This document shows, piece after piece, positions 42,025 to 49,835 of a stretch of DNA of 64,000 nucleotides. Every line of letters starts with the position of its first letter. Position 1 is the stretch's first letter. Position numbers and translations under genes: made by a program. Origin of the DNA: Dethiobacter alkaliphilus AHT 1 (GTDB taxonomy: Bacteria > Bacillota > Dethiobacteria > Dethiobacterales > Dethiobacteraceae); the NCBI RefSeq assembly GCF_000174415.1, contig NZ_ACJM01000002.1, forward strand, positions 124,001 to 188,000, given 5' to 3'. The notes under the pieces are model-generated. The model saw nothing but the letters and a program-made list of their open reading frames with translations. It was not told the DNA's origin and did not search any database.

Positions 42025-42440
42025 TATTTGAGTGTGTGTGCATGTAATTGATAAATAGTTTTCTTCGGAGTTTCCACACAACCCTTACTGGTCCAAAACC
42101 CCTTGGAATCTCCCACCGCTTCTCCTTCGATCTGTTCTATGTCATACTTTTTGCACAAATCTACAAGCCAGTTAAAACAGTGGGTGCCGATTCCTTTATT
42201 CTGCAACTCCTTTGGCAGGCGAACCGCTTTTAACACAATTACTTTTCGGGCAAAGAAAATCTGAAAGGACATCTGGGGCATCCAGTCCTTGCCATAGGGA
42301 TAGGTGGTATCCGTTAGCAGGACATCAATGCAGTGAAATTCGTTACGTACGGTTGGCTTCATGTTTAAACCGTACTTTTCATGGAGGTCGTTGGCCAATG
42401 AATCCAAGTGTTCATCCAGGTCAAACAATATTTTCACCAT
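42024..42440 (-). CDS. GNAT-like acetyltransferase
   Basis: 138 residues from the ATG at 42440 (GAGGGAG upstream). The acetyl-CoA site is suggested by LPKELQNKGIGTHCFNWLV (a Q/R-x-x-G-x-G/A-like loop) and by the closing strand EGEAVGDSKGFWTSKGC. The family fit is weaker than for the other acetyltransferases here. Substrate unknown. Confidence 0.65.
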   Translation of the reverse strand: MVKILFDLDEHLDSLANDLHEKYGLNMKPTVRNEFHCIDVLLTDTTYPYGKDWMPQMSFQIFFARKVIVLKAVRLPKELQNKGIGTHCFNWLVDLCKKYDIEQIEGEAVGDSKGFWTSKGCVETPKKTIYQLHAHTLK

Positions 42441-42559
42441 CAAAACCACTCCCTCTATCCATATTATGTAGGATAAGCAATATCTTCTCAATGGGAGTGG
42501 ACAACAAATATGGTAAATTTTTAATCTTTATAATTATTATGTTAAGCAGAACAGAAAAA

Positions 42560-42583
42560 GGCGAAAATCTTATGATTTTCGCC
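42560..42583 (-). terminator. Terminator
   Basis: GGCGAAAATC and GATTTTCGCC make a perfect 10-base stem just after the tautomerase stop. Confidence 0.75.
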
Positions 42584-42589
42584 TCACAT

Positions 42590-42793
42590 TTACATTCCTT
42601 TTTTACGTCGCACCGTGATTGACTCTCCGCCCACACCCCAGTTGTCTGTCTCCACTTCATCAATGACAACTACAGTAGTTTTGGGATTTTTGCCAAGCAC
42701 ATCCACCAAAAGCTGCGTAGCTCCTTCGATGAGCTTAGCTTTTTGCTCGGCAGTGGCGCCTTCCCGGGTAATTTTAATGTTTACGTACGGCAA
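42590..42793 (-). CDS. 4-oxalocrotonate tautomerase-family enzyme
   Basis: 67 residues from a TTG at 42793 (AGGAGG about 10 bases upstream). It starts M-P-Y-V-N-I-K-I; Pro at position 2 becomes the catalytic amino-terminal proline after Met removal. GATQLLVDVLGKNPKTTVV and the C-terminal arginines (VRRKK) fit the family. Such enzymes tautomerise 2-hydroxymuconate-like or other enols. It follows an ABC ATPase gene by 16 bases but shows no functional link. Confidence 0.85.
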   Translation of the reverse strand: MPYVNIKITREGATAEQKAKLIEGATQLLVDVLGKNPKTTVVVIDEVETDNWGVGGESITVRRKKGM

Positions 42794-42809
42794 ATAAGTT
42801 TACCTCCTC

Positions 42810-43487
42810 TTAACAATATTGGACAAGCTGTTTTTCTGAGGACAGTGAATGTCTTTGCAGCTCTCCTTTTATAATAACGGCAATTTCTGTGGCAATACCG
42901 TCAATATGGCAGGGGTCACTTGTGGCCATGATTATAATTCTGTCTTTGGACAAATCACTCAGCAGTTTATTTAGATTTTCACGTTCTTTTTTATTAAGGC
43001 CCGCTGCGGGCTCATCCAGGACAAGCAGTTGGGGGTTATTAATTAAAGCCTGGGCAAGACCGGCAAGTTGCCGCTCCCCGGCAGATAGCTCACTTAGCGC
43101 TTTATTGCGCTGGTGAGTTAGGTCAAACTGCTGAAGCAATTCTTCCGTTTTTTGCTCAGCTGTTTTTGCGCTCATTCCTTTAACAGCAGCCGCCTGTCTG
43201 AGAAAATCATTTACTGTCAGGTTGGGGAAAACTCCAAACCCCTGGGGCAGATAGCCCAAATCAGGGCGCAAATCAAAGGGGTTTTTTTCAATATCTTCCC
43301 CATTCCATTTTATTGTGCCTGTGGTAGGTTTGGTTATGGTGGCCAGCATCCGAAGCAGGGTGGTTTTACCGGCTTCCTTTGGCCCCAAAAGGCCTAAAAG
43401 CCCCGGCGTTAATTCCAGGGAAAAATCCCTTACACCCCAGGTATTATCTTTGAAGCGCTTGCCTACGTGCTGAATCTGTAATTTCAA
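42810..43487 (-). CDS. ABC transporter ATP-binding protein, no permease adjacent
   Basis: 225 residues from a TTG at 43487 (GAGGAG upstream). Walker A GPKEAGKTTLLRML, signature LSAGERQLAGLAQAL, Walker B LLVLDEPAAGLN. The sequence resembles ATPases of drug or lantibiotic-type exporters. No permease gene lies next to it, so the partner is unknown. Confidence 0.85.
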   Translation of the reverse strand: MKLQIQHVGKRFKDNTWGVRDFSLELTPGLLGLLGPKEAGKTTLLRMLATITKPTTGTIKWNGEDIEKNPFDLRPDLGYLPQGFGVFPNLTVNDFLRQAAAVKGMSAKTAEQKTEELLQQFDLTHQRNKALSELSAGERQLAGLAQALINNPQLLVLDEPAAGLNKKERENLNKLLSDLSKDRIIIMATSDPCHIDGIATEIAVIIKGELQRHSLSSEKQLVQYC

Positions 43488-43504
43488 GGTAACATCTCCT
43501 CAGT

Positions 43505-44191
43505 TTATTCTTCCAACATCAATTGTTCCAACTCCAAAGGTTCCGCACAGACCCCGTTTTTATAAGCGCGCATGTTGCCTCCGGAAATTTCGTCAATTAA
43601 AGCAATTTGCCCGTCTTCACCAATGCGGCCAAACTCGAATTTAATATCGTAGAGTTCCAGACCCTTTTTGGCCAGTTCTTCTTTGACAACGGCGCCGATT
43701 TGCTTTGTAAGGTCCTTTAACACCTGGTATTCTTGCAGTGTAAGGATACCCAACATGTCCAAAGCGTCATCTATTATAGGTGGATCCCCTCTACCGTCAT
43801 CTTTGAGGGTAACTTCTACAAAAGCATCCAAGGGCTGTCCCTCTTCCACATATTTACCGTAACGGCGCAAAAAACTACCCACGGCACGGTAGCGGCAAAT
43901 AACCTCCAGGCCTTGTCCAAAAACTGTGGCCGGCTTAACGGTCATGGTGGCCTCATCAATGTTGGCATCGATGTAGTGTGTTGGAATGCCCTGTGCCCTT
44001 AACTTTTCAAAGAAAAACTTAGTCAGACGCAACCCGGCTTTGCCAACACCACAAATGGTGAGACCCACCGAATTGGCACCGGGATCAAACACACCGTTTT
44101 CTCCGGTGCAGTCATCTTTAAATTTAAGCAGATAATTGCCATCCTCCAGCTCATAAACGTCTTTTGTTTTGCCGGTGTAGATAAGTTTCAT
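43505..44191 (-). CDS. purC: SAICAR synthetase (purine biosynthesis)
   Basis: 228 residues. Converts CAIR and aspartate to SAICAR with ATP. Motifs: YTGKTKDVYELEDGNYLLKFKDD (start region), CRYRAVGSFLRRYGK and the GDGRGDPPIIDD-like segment (DDGRGDPPIIDD), IDEISGGNMR. It stands alone without other pur genes. Confidence 0.95.
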   Translation of the reverse strand: MKLIYTGKTKDVYELEDGNYLLKFKDDCTGENGVFDPGANSVGLTICGVGKAGLRLTKFFFEKLRAQGIPTHYIDANIDEATMTVKPATVFGQGLEVICRYRAVGSFLRRYGKYVEEGQPLDAFVEVTLKDDGRGDPPIIDDALDMLGILTLQEYQVLKDLTKQIGAVVKEELAKKGLELYDIKFEFGRIGEDGQIALIDEISGGNMRAYKNGVCAEPLELEQLMLEE

Positions 44192-44290
44192 CCAAAAACC
44201 CCTTTATTTTCATGTTCAAAATCATTATACATGACAGCCCCCAAGAATATCAACAATTTCTGACAATATTTCTACGCTGTAGTTATTCTC

Positions 44291-45631
44291 TTACCCCCGT
44301 ATTCCGGTTATAAAGATATAAAAAATAGCTATCGGCATCACAAAGCGAATCAAGAATGACCAGGCTCTCCCCCAGTAAAAACCGGGCGAGCCTTTTTCTA
44401 TTTCCAAAAGTGCTATGTCGGTACTCCAGACCCAACCCAGAAAGATCACAATGAGCAGGCCGCTGATGGGCAGAAAGAAGCTTGAAGAAACAAAATCCAT
44501 AAAGTCCAGAATGTCACGTCCCAGAAACACCACATTGGACAGCACTCCCTGAGATAGTACCGCAGGCAGGCCAAAAACAAAGATTAAAACGCCCATGGTA
44601 ATGGCCGCCGCTTTGCGGGTCCAGCCTCTTTGATCCACAATGTAGGCCGCTGCCACCTCCAAAAGGGAAACAGCTGATGTGATGGCTGCAAAGGAGAGCA
44701 TGAGGAAAAAAAGACTTGACCAAAAAATCGGCCAGGGTAGAGTGTTAAATATAGCCGGCAGGGTAACAAAGACGATGGCAGGACCAACGCCCGGTTCAAT
44801 ATTAAAAGCAAACAGGGCGGGGATAACAATCAGGCCCATTAAAATGGCAATGCCCACATCGGCAACACCTATTAAAAAGGCGCTCTGTGGTATGTTTTCC
44901 TCATCGGTCAGGTAGCTGCCGTAGGTCAGGATGGCCCCCATACCCAGGCTGAAACTAAAAAACACCTGCCCCACCGCATCAAGGGCCGTATTAACATTTA
45001 TCAGACCTAACTCAGGGCGAAAGAACCAGATTACTCCCTCCACCGCTCCTTCCAGCGACAGGGTTCTGCCCAGTAGAATGAGCAGGATGACAACAATTCC
45101 GGGCATGATGATTTTGCTGATGCGCTCAATGCCGCCGGTAACCCCTAAAAGGACAATGAGAACCGTAAAGAAGATAAAAACTGCCTGGCCCAGAACCGGT
45201 ATTACCGGATTGGAAATCAGCTGCTGGTTCAACTGTGTGAGCCCTGCTGCATCTAACCCGGTGAAAATCCCCATTACGCTACCGACAAAGTAAATTACCG
45301 CCCAACCGGCAATAACGGAATAAAACGAGATTATGATAAAGACGGTAACCAGGCTAAATAGCCCCACCAGCCACCAACGGGTATTTGGAGCCAGACGGGA
45401 AAATGTGGAGACGATATTCTGCTTGCCGGCCCTTCCCAGAGTCAGCTCGGCGATAATCAACGGCACTCCCACCACCACCACTATCAAAAGAAAAAGTGCC
45501 ACAAAGGCTCCGCCTCCGCTTTGCACCACCACTGTGGGGAATCGCCAGACGTTTCCCAATCCCACCGCCGAGCCCACGGTGGCCAGAATAAAGCCGATGC
45601 GCGAGTTCCACTGTTCCCTCTTACCACTCAT
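44291..45631 (-). CDS. Sodium:neurotransmitter symporter (SNF) family transporter
   Basis: 446 residues from the ATG at 45631 (AAGGAGGGG upstream). Eleven or twelve membrane segments with the LeuT-fold signature ATVGSAVGLGNVWRFP at helix 1, which builds the sodium and substrate sites, and GGGAFVALFLLI. Bacterial members import amino acids with Na+. The substrate is not readable. A repeated structured element lies about 90 bases upstream. Confidence 0.92.
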   Translation of the reverse strand: MSGKREQWNSRIGFILATVGSAVGLGNVWRFPTVVVQSGGGAFVALFLLIVVVVGVPLIIAELTLGRAGKQNIVSTFSRLAPNTRWWLVGLFSLVTVFIIISFYSVIAGWAVIYFVGSVMGIFTGLDAAGLTQLNQQLISNPVIPVLGQAVFIFFTVLIVLLGVTGGIERISKIIMPGIVVILLILLGRTLSLEGAVEGVIWFFRPELGLINVNTALDAVGQVFFSFSLGMGAILTYGSYLTDEENIPQSAFLIGVADVGIAILMGLIVIPALFAFNIEPGVGPAIVFVTLPAIFNTLPWPIFWSSLFFLMLSFAAITSAVSLLEVAAAYIVDQRGWTRKAAAITMGVLIFVFGLPAVLSQGVLSNVVFLGRDILDFMDFVSSSFFLPISGLLIVIFLGWVWSTDIALLEIEKGSPGFYWGRAWSFLIRFVMPIAIFYIFITGIRG

Positions 45632-45718
45632 GTAAATCCCCTCCTTGTAAACCTTAGAGTGCCACAAAGAGAGAAAATTACACTTTTACAAGAAAAGCCC
45701 GCTTATTCGGTTTCCTCA

Positions 45719-45789
45719 GCGCGTGCTTTTCAATACTGGATACCTTAGCAGCTTCGCAAACTGCGAAGCGTTATAATTTCCTGCCAGTA
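45719..45789 (+). repeat. Structured intergenic element, copy A
   Basis: It shares 54 of 61 aligned bases with the inverted copy at 54462-54527. TACTGG (45734-45739) pairs with CCAGTA (45784-45789) as an outer stem, and GCTTCGCA/TGCGAAGC forms a perfect 8-base inner hairpin with an AAC loop. A TATAAT inside is conserved in both copies. In copy B the outer stem is ATACCGG/CCGGTAT, so the stem position T-A here is C-G there, which is a compensatory change. Confidence 0.8.
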
Positions 45790-45795
45790 CAATGG

Positions 45796-45820
45796 AATAA
45801 GCACGCCGCAGCGTGCTTAT
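45796..45820 (-). terminator. Terminator of the kor operon
   Basis: AATAAGCACGC and GCGTGCTTAT form a stem that overlaps the korC-like stop codon. Confidence 0.7.
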
Positions 45821-46356
45821 CTGGTCAATGTTTGCGCCAGGCGCATACCTAACTCCAATGCTTTTGTATTAATAACTTCCGTACCCTTAGGTGCTCTGTT
45901 TAAAACCGCTTCCTGAAGAAGATTGTGGGGTACTTCCTCAGACAAAGCATTGATAACACCCAATGCTACGATATTAGCCACTATTTCCGTCCCCAGTTCT
46001 GTGCGGGCATGGCGCGTAATAGGAAGTTTGACGGCAAACTTGTTTTCTGCATCGGTGACAAACGTGCTATCCAGTATAACGGTGCCCTGGGGATGATAAT
46101 CGGCACCGTATTTTGCGTAAGCTTTGCTGCTCATAATCAGAACCGTATGCGGCTGAATTACTTTAGGGTGGTCTATGCGGTCCGGGGCCACAATTACTTC
46201 GGACTTACTGGCTCCTCCCCGCGCCTCTGGACCGTATGATTGGGTTTGCACCACCTGCATACCGTTTTGCGCCGCTGCTTCCGCCAGAATTATAGATGCC
46301 AGTATCAGCCCCTGGCCGCCGGTACCGCATAGCCGGTACTCCCGCCGGTTATTCAT
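45817..46356 (-). CDS. korC: 2-oxoacid:ferredoxin oxidoreductase gamma subunit
   Basis: 179 residues. Gamma-domain motifs GTGGQGLILASIILAEAA and SYGPEARGGASKSEVI. It completes the four-subunit enzyme that interconverts a 2-oxoacid plus CoA with acyl-CoA plus CO2 using ferredoxin. The start overlaps the korB stop as ATGA. The likely substrate is 2-oxoglutarate or a branched 2-oxoacid, from subunit order and similarity; the exact one is inference. Confidence 0.9.
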   Translation of the reverse strand: MNNRREYRLCGTGGQGLILASIILAEAAAQNGMQVVQTQSYGPEARGGASKSEVIVAPDRIDHPKVIQPHTVLIMSSKAYAKYGADYHPQGTVILDSTFVTDAENKFAVKLPITRHARTELGTEIVANIVALGVINALSEEVPHNLLQEAVLNRAPKGTEVINTKALELGMRLAQTLTR

Positions 46357-47183
46357 GAGCTTCCACCACTTTTCTGCCTTTGGCTTTCAATAATCTTTTC
46401 ATACTCGGAGACAAACTCCGCTTCCTGCTCTTGGTGATGGATACCGATGGTAATTCTTTCTTTTACCGTTTTGGCATCGGACACCGCAGCCTTTTCTACC
46501 GGCACCGCATGATCCTTATACCAGTTTAGCATGGCGGCAGCACTGCCGCTCTTGTTCTGGCGACCAAATCCGGTGGGGCAGTAGGTCATTGCTTCAACAA
46601 TGGAAAATCCCTTGTTGTTTACACCTTCTTCAATCATCTTATCCAAAAGCTTCAGATGATAGGTGGTACTGCGGGCCGCAAAGGTGGCGCCGGCACCCAT
46701 GGCCAGCTTCATGATATCAAAGTTTCGTTCCGTGCACCCAAAGGGTGCGGTGGAGCCTTTTTTCCCCTGTGGAGTCAGAGGAGACGCCTGCCCCCCCGTC
46801 ATCCCATATATCTGATTATTGAATATAATGGCATTAACATCAATATTGCGCCTGGCGGTATGAATGAAATGATTACCGCCAATGGCAGTGGAATCGCCAT
46901 CCCCCATCAGCACAAAGATTGTAAGTTCGGGACGTACCATTTTTAAACCGGTGGCAAAAGCCAAAGCTCTGCCGTGGGTGGTATGCAGTGTCTGAAAGTT
47001 AAGATAGCCGGCGGCCCGGGAAGAACAACCAATCCCTGAAACAATGGCCACGTTTTCAGCCGGTATCTGCATCTTTTCGATAGTTCGCAAGAGAGCTCCG
47101 ACAACCAATCCGTTTCCACAACCGGAACACCAGATATGAGGGAAACGGTCCGAACGCAGGTAGGAAGGAGAGAATGCGTAGAT
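46353..47183 (-). CDS. korB: 2-oxoacid:ferredoxin oxidoreductase beta subunit, probable ATC start
   Basis: 277 codons read from 47183. The TPP domain is complete only when read from here: WCSGCGNG (cluster cysteines and TPP site), then GIGCSSRAAGYLNFQTLHTTHGRA and GDGDSTAIGG. No ATG, GTG or TTG occurs between the korA stop (TAA at 47184-47186) and a TTG at 47108, which would delete the WCSGCGNG motif. The codon right after the korA stop is ATC, with AAGGGAAG correctly spaced before it, giving M-Y-A-F-S-P-S-Y-L-R, which fits the usual KorB start. A CTG at codon 9 is the alternative, or a base error in an ATG. Confidence 0.85.
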   Translation of the reverse strand: MYAFSPSYLRSDRFPHIWCSGCGNGLVVGALLRTIEKMQIPAENVAIVSGIGCSSRAAGYLNFQTLHTTHGRALAFATGLKMVRPELTIFVLMGDGDSTAIGGNHFIHTARRNIDVNAIIFNNQIYGMTGGQASPLTPQGKKGSTAPFGCTERNFDIMKLAMGAGATFAARSTTYHLKLLDKMIEEGVNNKGFSIVEAMTYCPTGFGRQNKSGSAAAMLNWYKDHAVPVEKAAVSDAKTVKERITIGIHHQEQEAEFVSEYEKIIESQRQKSGGSS

Positions 47184-48296
47184 TTAAATCACTTCCCTTA
47201 TCTTTTTCAGTATCTCTTCCGGATTGAATAATTCTCCGTCATAGCGCCAGAGGCCCACTACTTCCGTTTTTCCCTTCACTGCTCTTTCCACTTCGCCGAT
47301 GATTTGCCCCATATTCATTTCGGGCACCAGGATGCTTTTCTTATCAGCAAGAGCAGCAATTCTTTCATATGGAAAGGGCCATAATGTTCTGAGGCGAACA
47401 TAACCTACAGACAAACCACTGTCTCTGGCCAACCTTACCGCTTCCCGGGCGGGGCGGGCGGTACAGCCGTAGCAGAGGATGACCAGGTCGGCATCAGCGG
47501 CTTCTGCTTCTTCGATGCCGGGAAGTTCAGAGAGATTATTTTCTATCTTTTGATGAAGACGGTCCAAGAGACGCCGCACAACCTCTCCGTCATTGGTGGG
47601 GAAACCCTTCTCATCATGGGCCAGGCCGGTGATGTTGTAAGCATATCCTTCACCAAAGGGAGCGAAGGGCGATACATCAGAATCTTCCGCATATGGCAGG
47701 TACAATTGGTCCGGTTCCGGTTTGCTGCGATCAATTACTCTAATCTTTGTCCTGTCCGGTTCAGCTATGTTTTCCCGCATGTGCCCCACCACTTCATCCA
47801 TTAACAGAATCACCGGCTGCCGGAGCATCTCGCTTAAATTAAAAGCCTCAATGGTCAGATAATATACTTCTTCCACCGATGAGGGGCAAAGGACAATAGC
47901 AGGATGGTCCCCATGTGTTCCCCAGCGGGCCTGCATCACATCGCCCTGGGCGGGCGCGGTGGCCACACCGGTGCTGGGACCCATGCGCTGCACATTTACC
48001 AACACGCAGGGGATTTCTGCCATGGCAGCGTAGCCGAGGTTTTCCTGCATCAGGGAAAACCCTGGTCCGCTGGTAGCTGTAAAAGCCTTAGCTCCACCCA
48101 CCGATGCCCCGATCATAGCGGCAATACCACCAATCTCATCTTCCATCTGGATGAACTTTCCTCCCTGCGGAGGAAGCCTGCGGGAGGCAATTTCGGCAAT
48201 TTCTGTGGAAGGCGTAATGGGATAGCCGGCATAAAACCTGGCCCCTGCCGCAATTGCGCCTTCCACACAAGCCTCGTTACCTTGCCACAGTTTCAT
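47184..48296 (-). CDS. korA: 2-oxoacid:ferredoxin oxidoreductase alpha subunit
   Basis: 370 residues. It begins MKLWQGNEACVEGAIAAGA with AGYPITPSTEIAE, then MEDEIGGIAAMIGASVGGAK, and TATSGPGFSLMQENLGYA, all typical of the alpha subunit (pyrimidine-binding TPP part). Second gene of korDABC; its start overlaps korD by 20 bases. Confidence 0.93.
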   Translation of the reverse strand: MKLWQGNEACVEGAIAAGARFYAGYPITPSTEIAEIASRRLPPQGGKFIQMEDEIGGIAAMIGASVGGAKAFTATSGPGFSLMQENLGYAAMAEIPCVLVNVQRMGPSTGVATAPAQGDVMQARWGTHGDHPAIVLCPSSVEEVYYLTIEAFNLSEMLRQPVILLMDEVVGHMRENIAEPDRTKIRVIDRSKPEPDQLYLPYAEDSDVSPFAPFGEGYAYNITGLAHDEKGFPTNDGEVVRRLLDRLHQKIENNLSELPGIEEAEAADADLVILCYGCTARPAREAVRLARDSGLSVGYVRLRTLWPFPYERIAALADKKSILVPEMNMGQIIGEVERAVKGKTEVVGLWRYDGELFNPEEILKKIREVI

Positions 48297-48525
48297 ATTT
48301 CCAGTTCCTTTCAGGCTGAGGAATTACATGAATAGCAAAATCCGGGCAGTAAAGCTCACACTTATTACATGCCACACAATTTTCCGAATGCACCACACAT
48401 GCCTTTTTGTCTTCACTCATTGCCAAAACATTTTTGGGGCAAAAATCAACACAGATTCCACAACCCTTGCACCATTCATTCTTAACAGCAATCTCCATAC
48501 ATGGCTTTTGTGCGGGTATAGCCAA
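48277..48525 (-). CDS. korD: Ferredoxin subunit of the 2-oxoacid oxidoreductase
   Basis: 82 residues with two 4Fe-4S motifs: WCKGCGICVDFCPKN and NCVACNKCELYCPDF. It passes electrons between the TPP subunit and free ferredoxin. First gene of the operon; GGAGGG upstream of the ATG. Confidence 0.93.
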   Translation of the reverse strand: MAIPAQKPCMEIAVKNEWCKGCGICVDFCPKNVLAMSEDKKACVVHSENCVACNKCELYCPDFAIHVIPQPERNWKYETVAR

Positions 48526-48545
48526 AATAGACCCTCCTTTGATTT

Positions 48546-49511
48546 TTAATTCTTTTTTTCCTCACCGCCACCGTCTCTGATAAGGGGCAAAAGCGCTTTT
48601 GCCGATCCCAGATCCAGTGTGGTGTTAAAAATTATTACCTCTTTTTTTCCCGCCACCAGTTTCTTTACTTCCTCATACCTCCCGGGTGAGACGATTATTA
48701 CATCTGCATTGGCAATCATCGCTTCCAGTTCTTCTGTTACCCTGGTAATGGTATGGCTGATACTTAAGCCGGCCAGACCGGCAGATTGCATATTGCGGTT
48801 AAATTTACTGTAAAACTCTTCGGAGGTGCTGATTAAACAAAAGTTAGTGTCCCCCGAATACTGGGCAATCTTTACAATCCCCTCCAGGCAGGGGCGGACG
48901 GCAACACCATAAACATTACTGTTCTCATTGGCAATAAGTTCACGCACTTCCGTCAGGTGGCTGAAGGTGGTAAAAACAAAATTGGCTGCAGCGATGGTTT
49001 TCTTCATCTTTTCGTCATACTGTCGCAGTGCGGATAAAACTACCGGTATAGTTCCCAAATGAGTCATTTCCGTGATTTCCCGGGAAAAAATCCGGGCCTG
49101 CTCAATGTTGCACTCCACAAAAACCGCTCTTACGTTTTGCATCATTTCTTCCTTACGTCCGACCCTTTCCTGCACCATGGAAAGAAATGATTCTGTGGTA
49201 ATTCCCTCGCTGAGCACATCGTCCAGCAAATCATCCACCCGTTCCACGAAGGCCTGCATCAGCATTTTCTGCCGCTTGGGCTGATCAACACAATTTACAA
49301 ATGTGCCCCTTCCCTGGTGGGCCACCAGTACTCCTTCATTGATTAGCATATCGTAAGCATGACTGACGGTATTGCGACTGGTGTTGAGCCTGCGGGCCAA
49401 CTCTCTTTCTGTGGGCATTTTCTGCCCCGGCTTAAAATTATTATGATTTATTTCATTCAGAATCTGATTCTTTATCTCCAGATATAAAGGAGCTCTATGT
49501 TTGACATTCAT
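48546..49511 (-). CDS. GntR-family regulator
   Basis: 321 residues from the ATG at 49511 (GGGGTGAGCC upstream). N-terminal GntR winged helix: PLYLEIKNQILNEINHNNF, PTERELARRLNTSRNTVSHAYDML and GVLVAHQGRGTFV. The C-terminal 230 residues are an effector domain that resembles a periplasmic-binding-protein-like or PTS-fold sensor of unknown ligand. It lies directly before korDABC in the same direction, so it may control that operon as well as itself. Two CCAAT-ATTGG palindromes are candidate sites. Confidence 0.88.
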   Translation of the reverse strand: MNVKHRAPLYLEIKNQILNEINHNNFKPGQKMPTERELARRLNTSRNTVSHAYDMLINEGVLVAHQGRGTFVNCVDQPKRQKMLMQAFVERVDDLLDDVLSEGITTESFLSMVQERVGRKEEMMQNVRAVFVECNIEQARIFSREITEMTHLGTIPVVLSALRQYDEKMKKTIAAANFVFTTFSHLTEVRELIANENSNVYGVAVRPCLEGIVKIAQYSGDTNFCLISTSEEFYSKFNRNMQSAGLAGLSISHTITRVTEELEAMIANADVIIVSPGRYEEVKKLVAGKKEVIIFNTTLDLGSAKALLPLIRDGGGEEKKN

Positions 49512-49532
49512 GATTGGCTCACCCCTTTGTAA

Positions 49533-49551
49533 TCCAATATGGCTAATTGGA
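49533..49551 (-). promoter_or_regulatory. Candidate GntR operator 1
   Basis: TCCAAT and ATTGGA arms around 7 bases lie just upstream of the ribosome binding site of the GntR gene. Autoregulation is likely. Confidence 0.5.
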
Positions 49552-49732
49552 CCTTTCTGAGTACATTTTACCATGGGGCGAAATAACTGGCTATTTTGAT
49601 ACCATAGTATGCTGACCCACTTATCCTGTTCTGCTTTATTTAGTTAATTAATACTTTTGTTATCGTTCACTTATTCACTATTTCGCAAATTATCTGTTAT
49701 TTTAATCACAATATTGGCCTTATTTTCATAGT

Positions 49733-49747
49733 CCAATTGATAATTGG
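49733..49747. promoter_or_regulatory. Candidate GntR operator 2
   Basis: CCAATT and AATTGG around GAT, about 220 bases upstream of the regulator, share the CCAAT/ATTGG half-sites of operator 1 with a 2-base shorter spacer. Confidence 0.4.
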
Positions 49748-49789
49748 CTCTATATTATTAGTGCCAACTAAGAAAGCCAAAAAAAAAGA

Positions 49790-49821
49790 AAGCCTGTCTG
49801 TGCAGCTGCACAGACAGGCTT
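49790..49821 (-). terminator. Terminator of the TRAP operon
   Basis: AAGCCTGTCTGTGC/GCACAGACAGGCTT: a perfect stem with AGCT centre just after the permease stop. Confidence 0.85.
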
Positions 49822-49835
49822 CTGAAAAACTAAAG

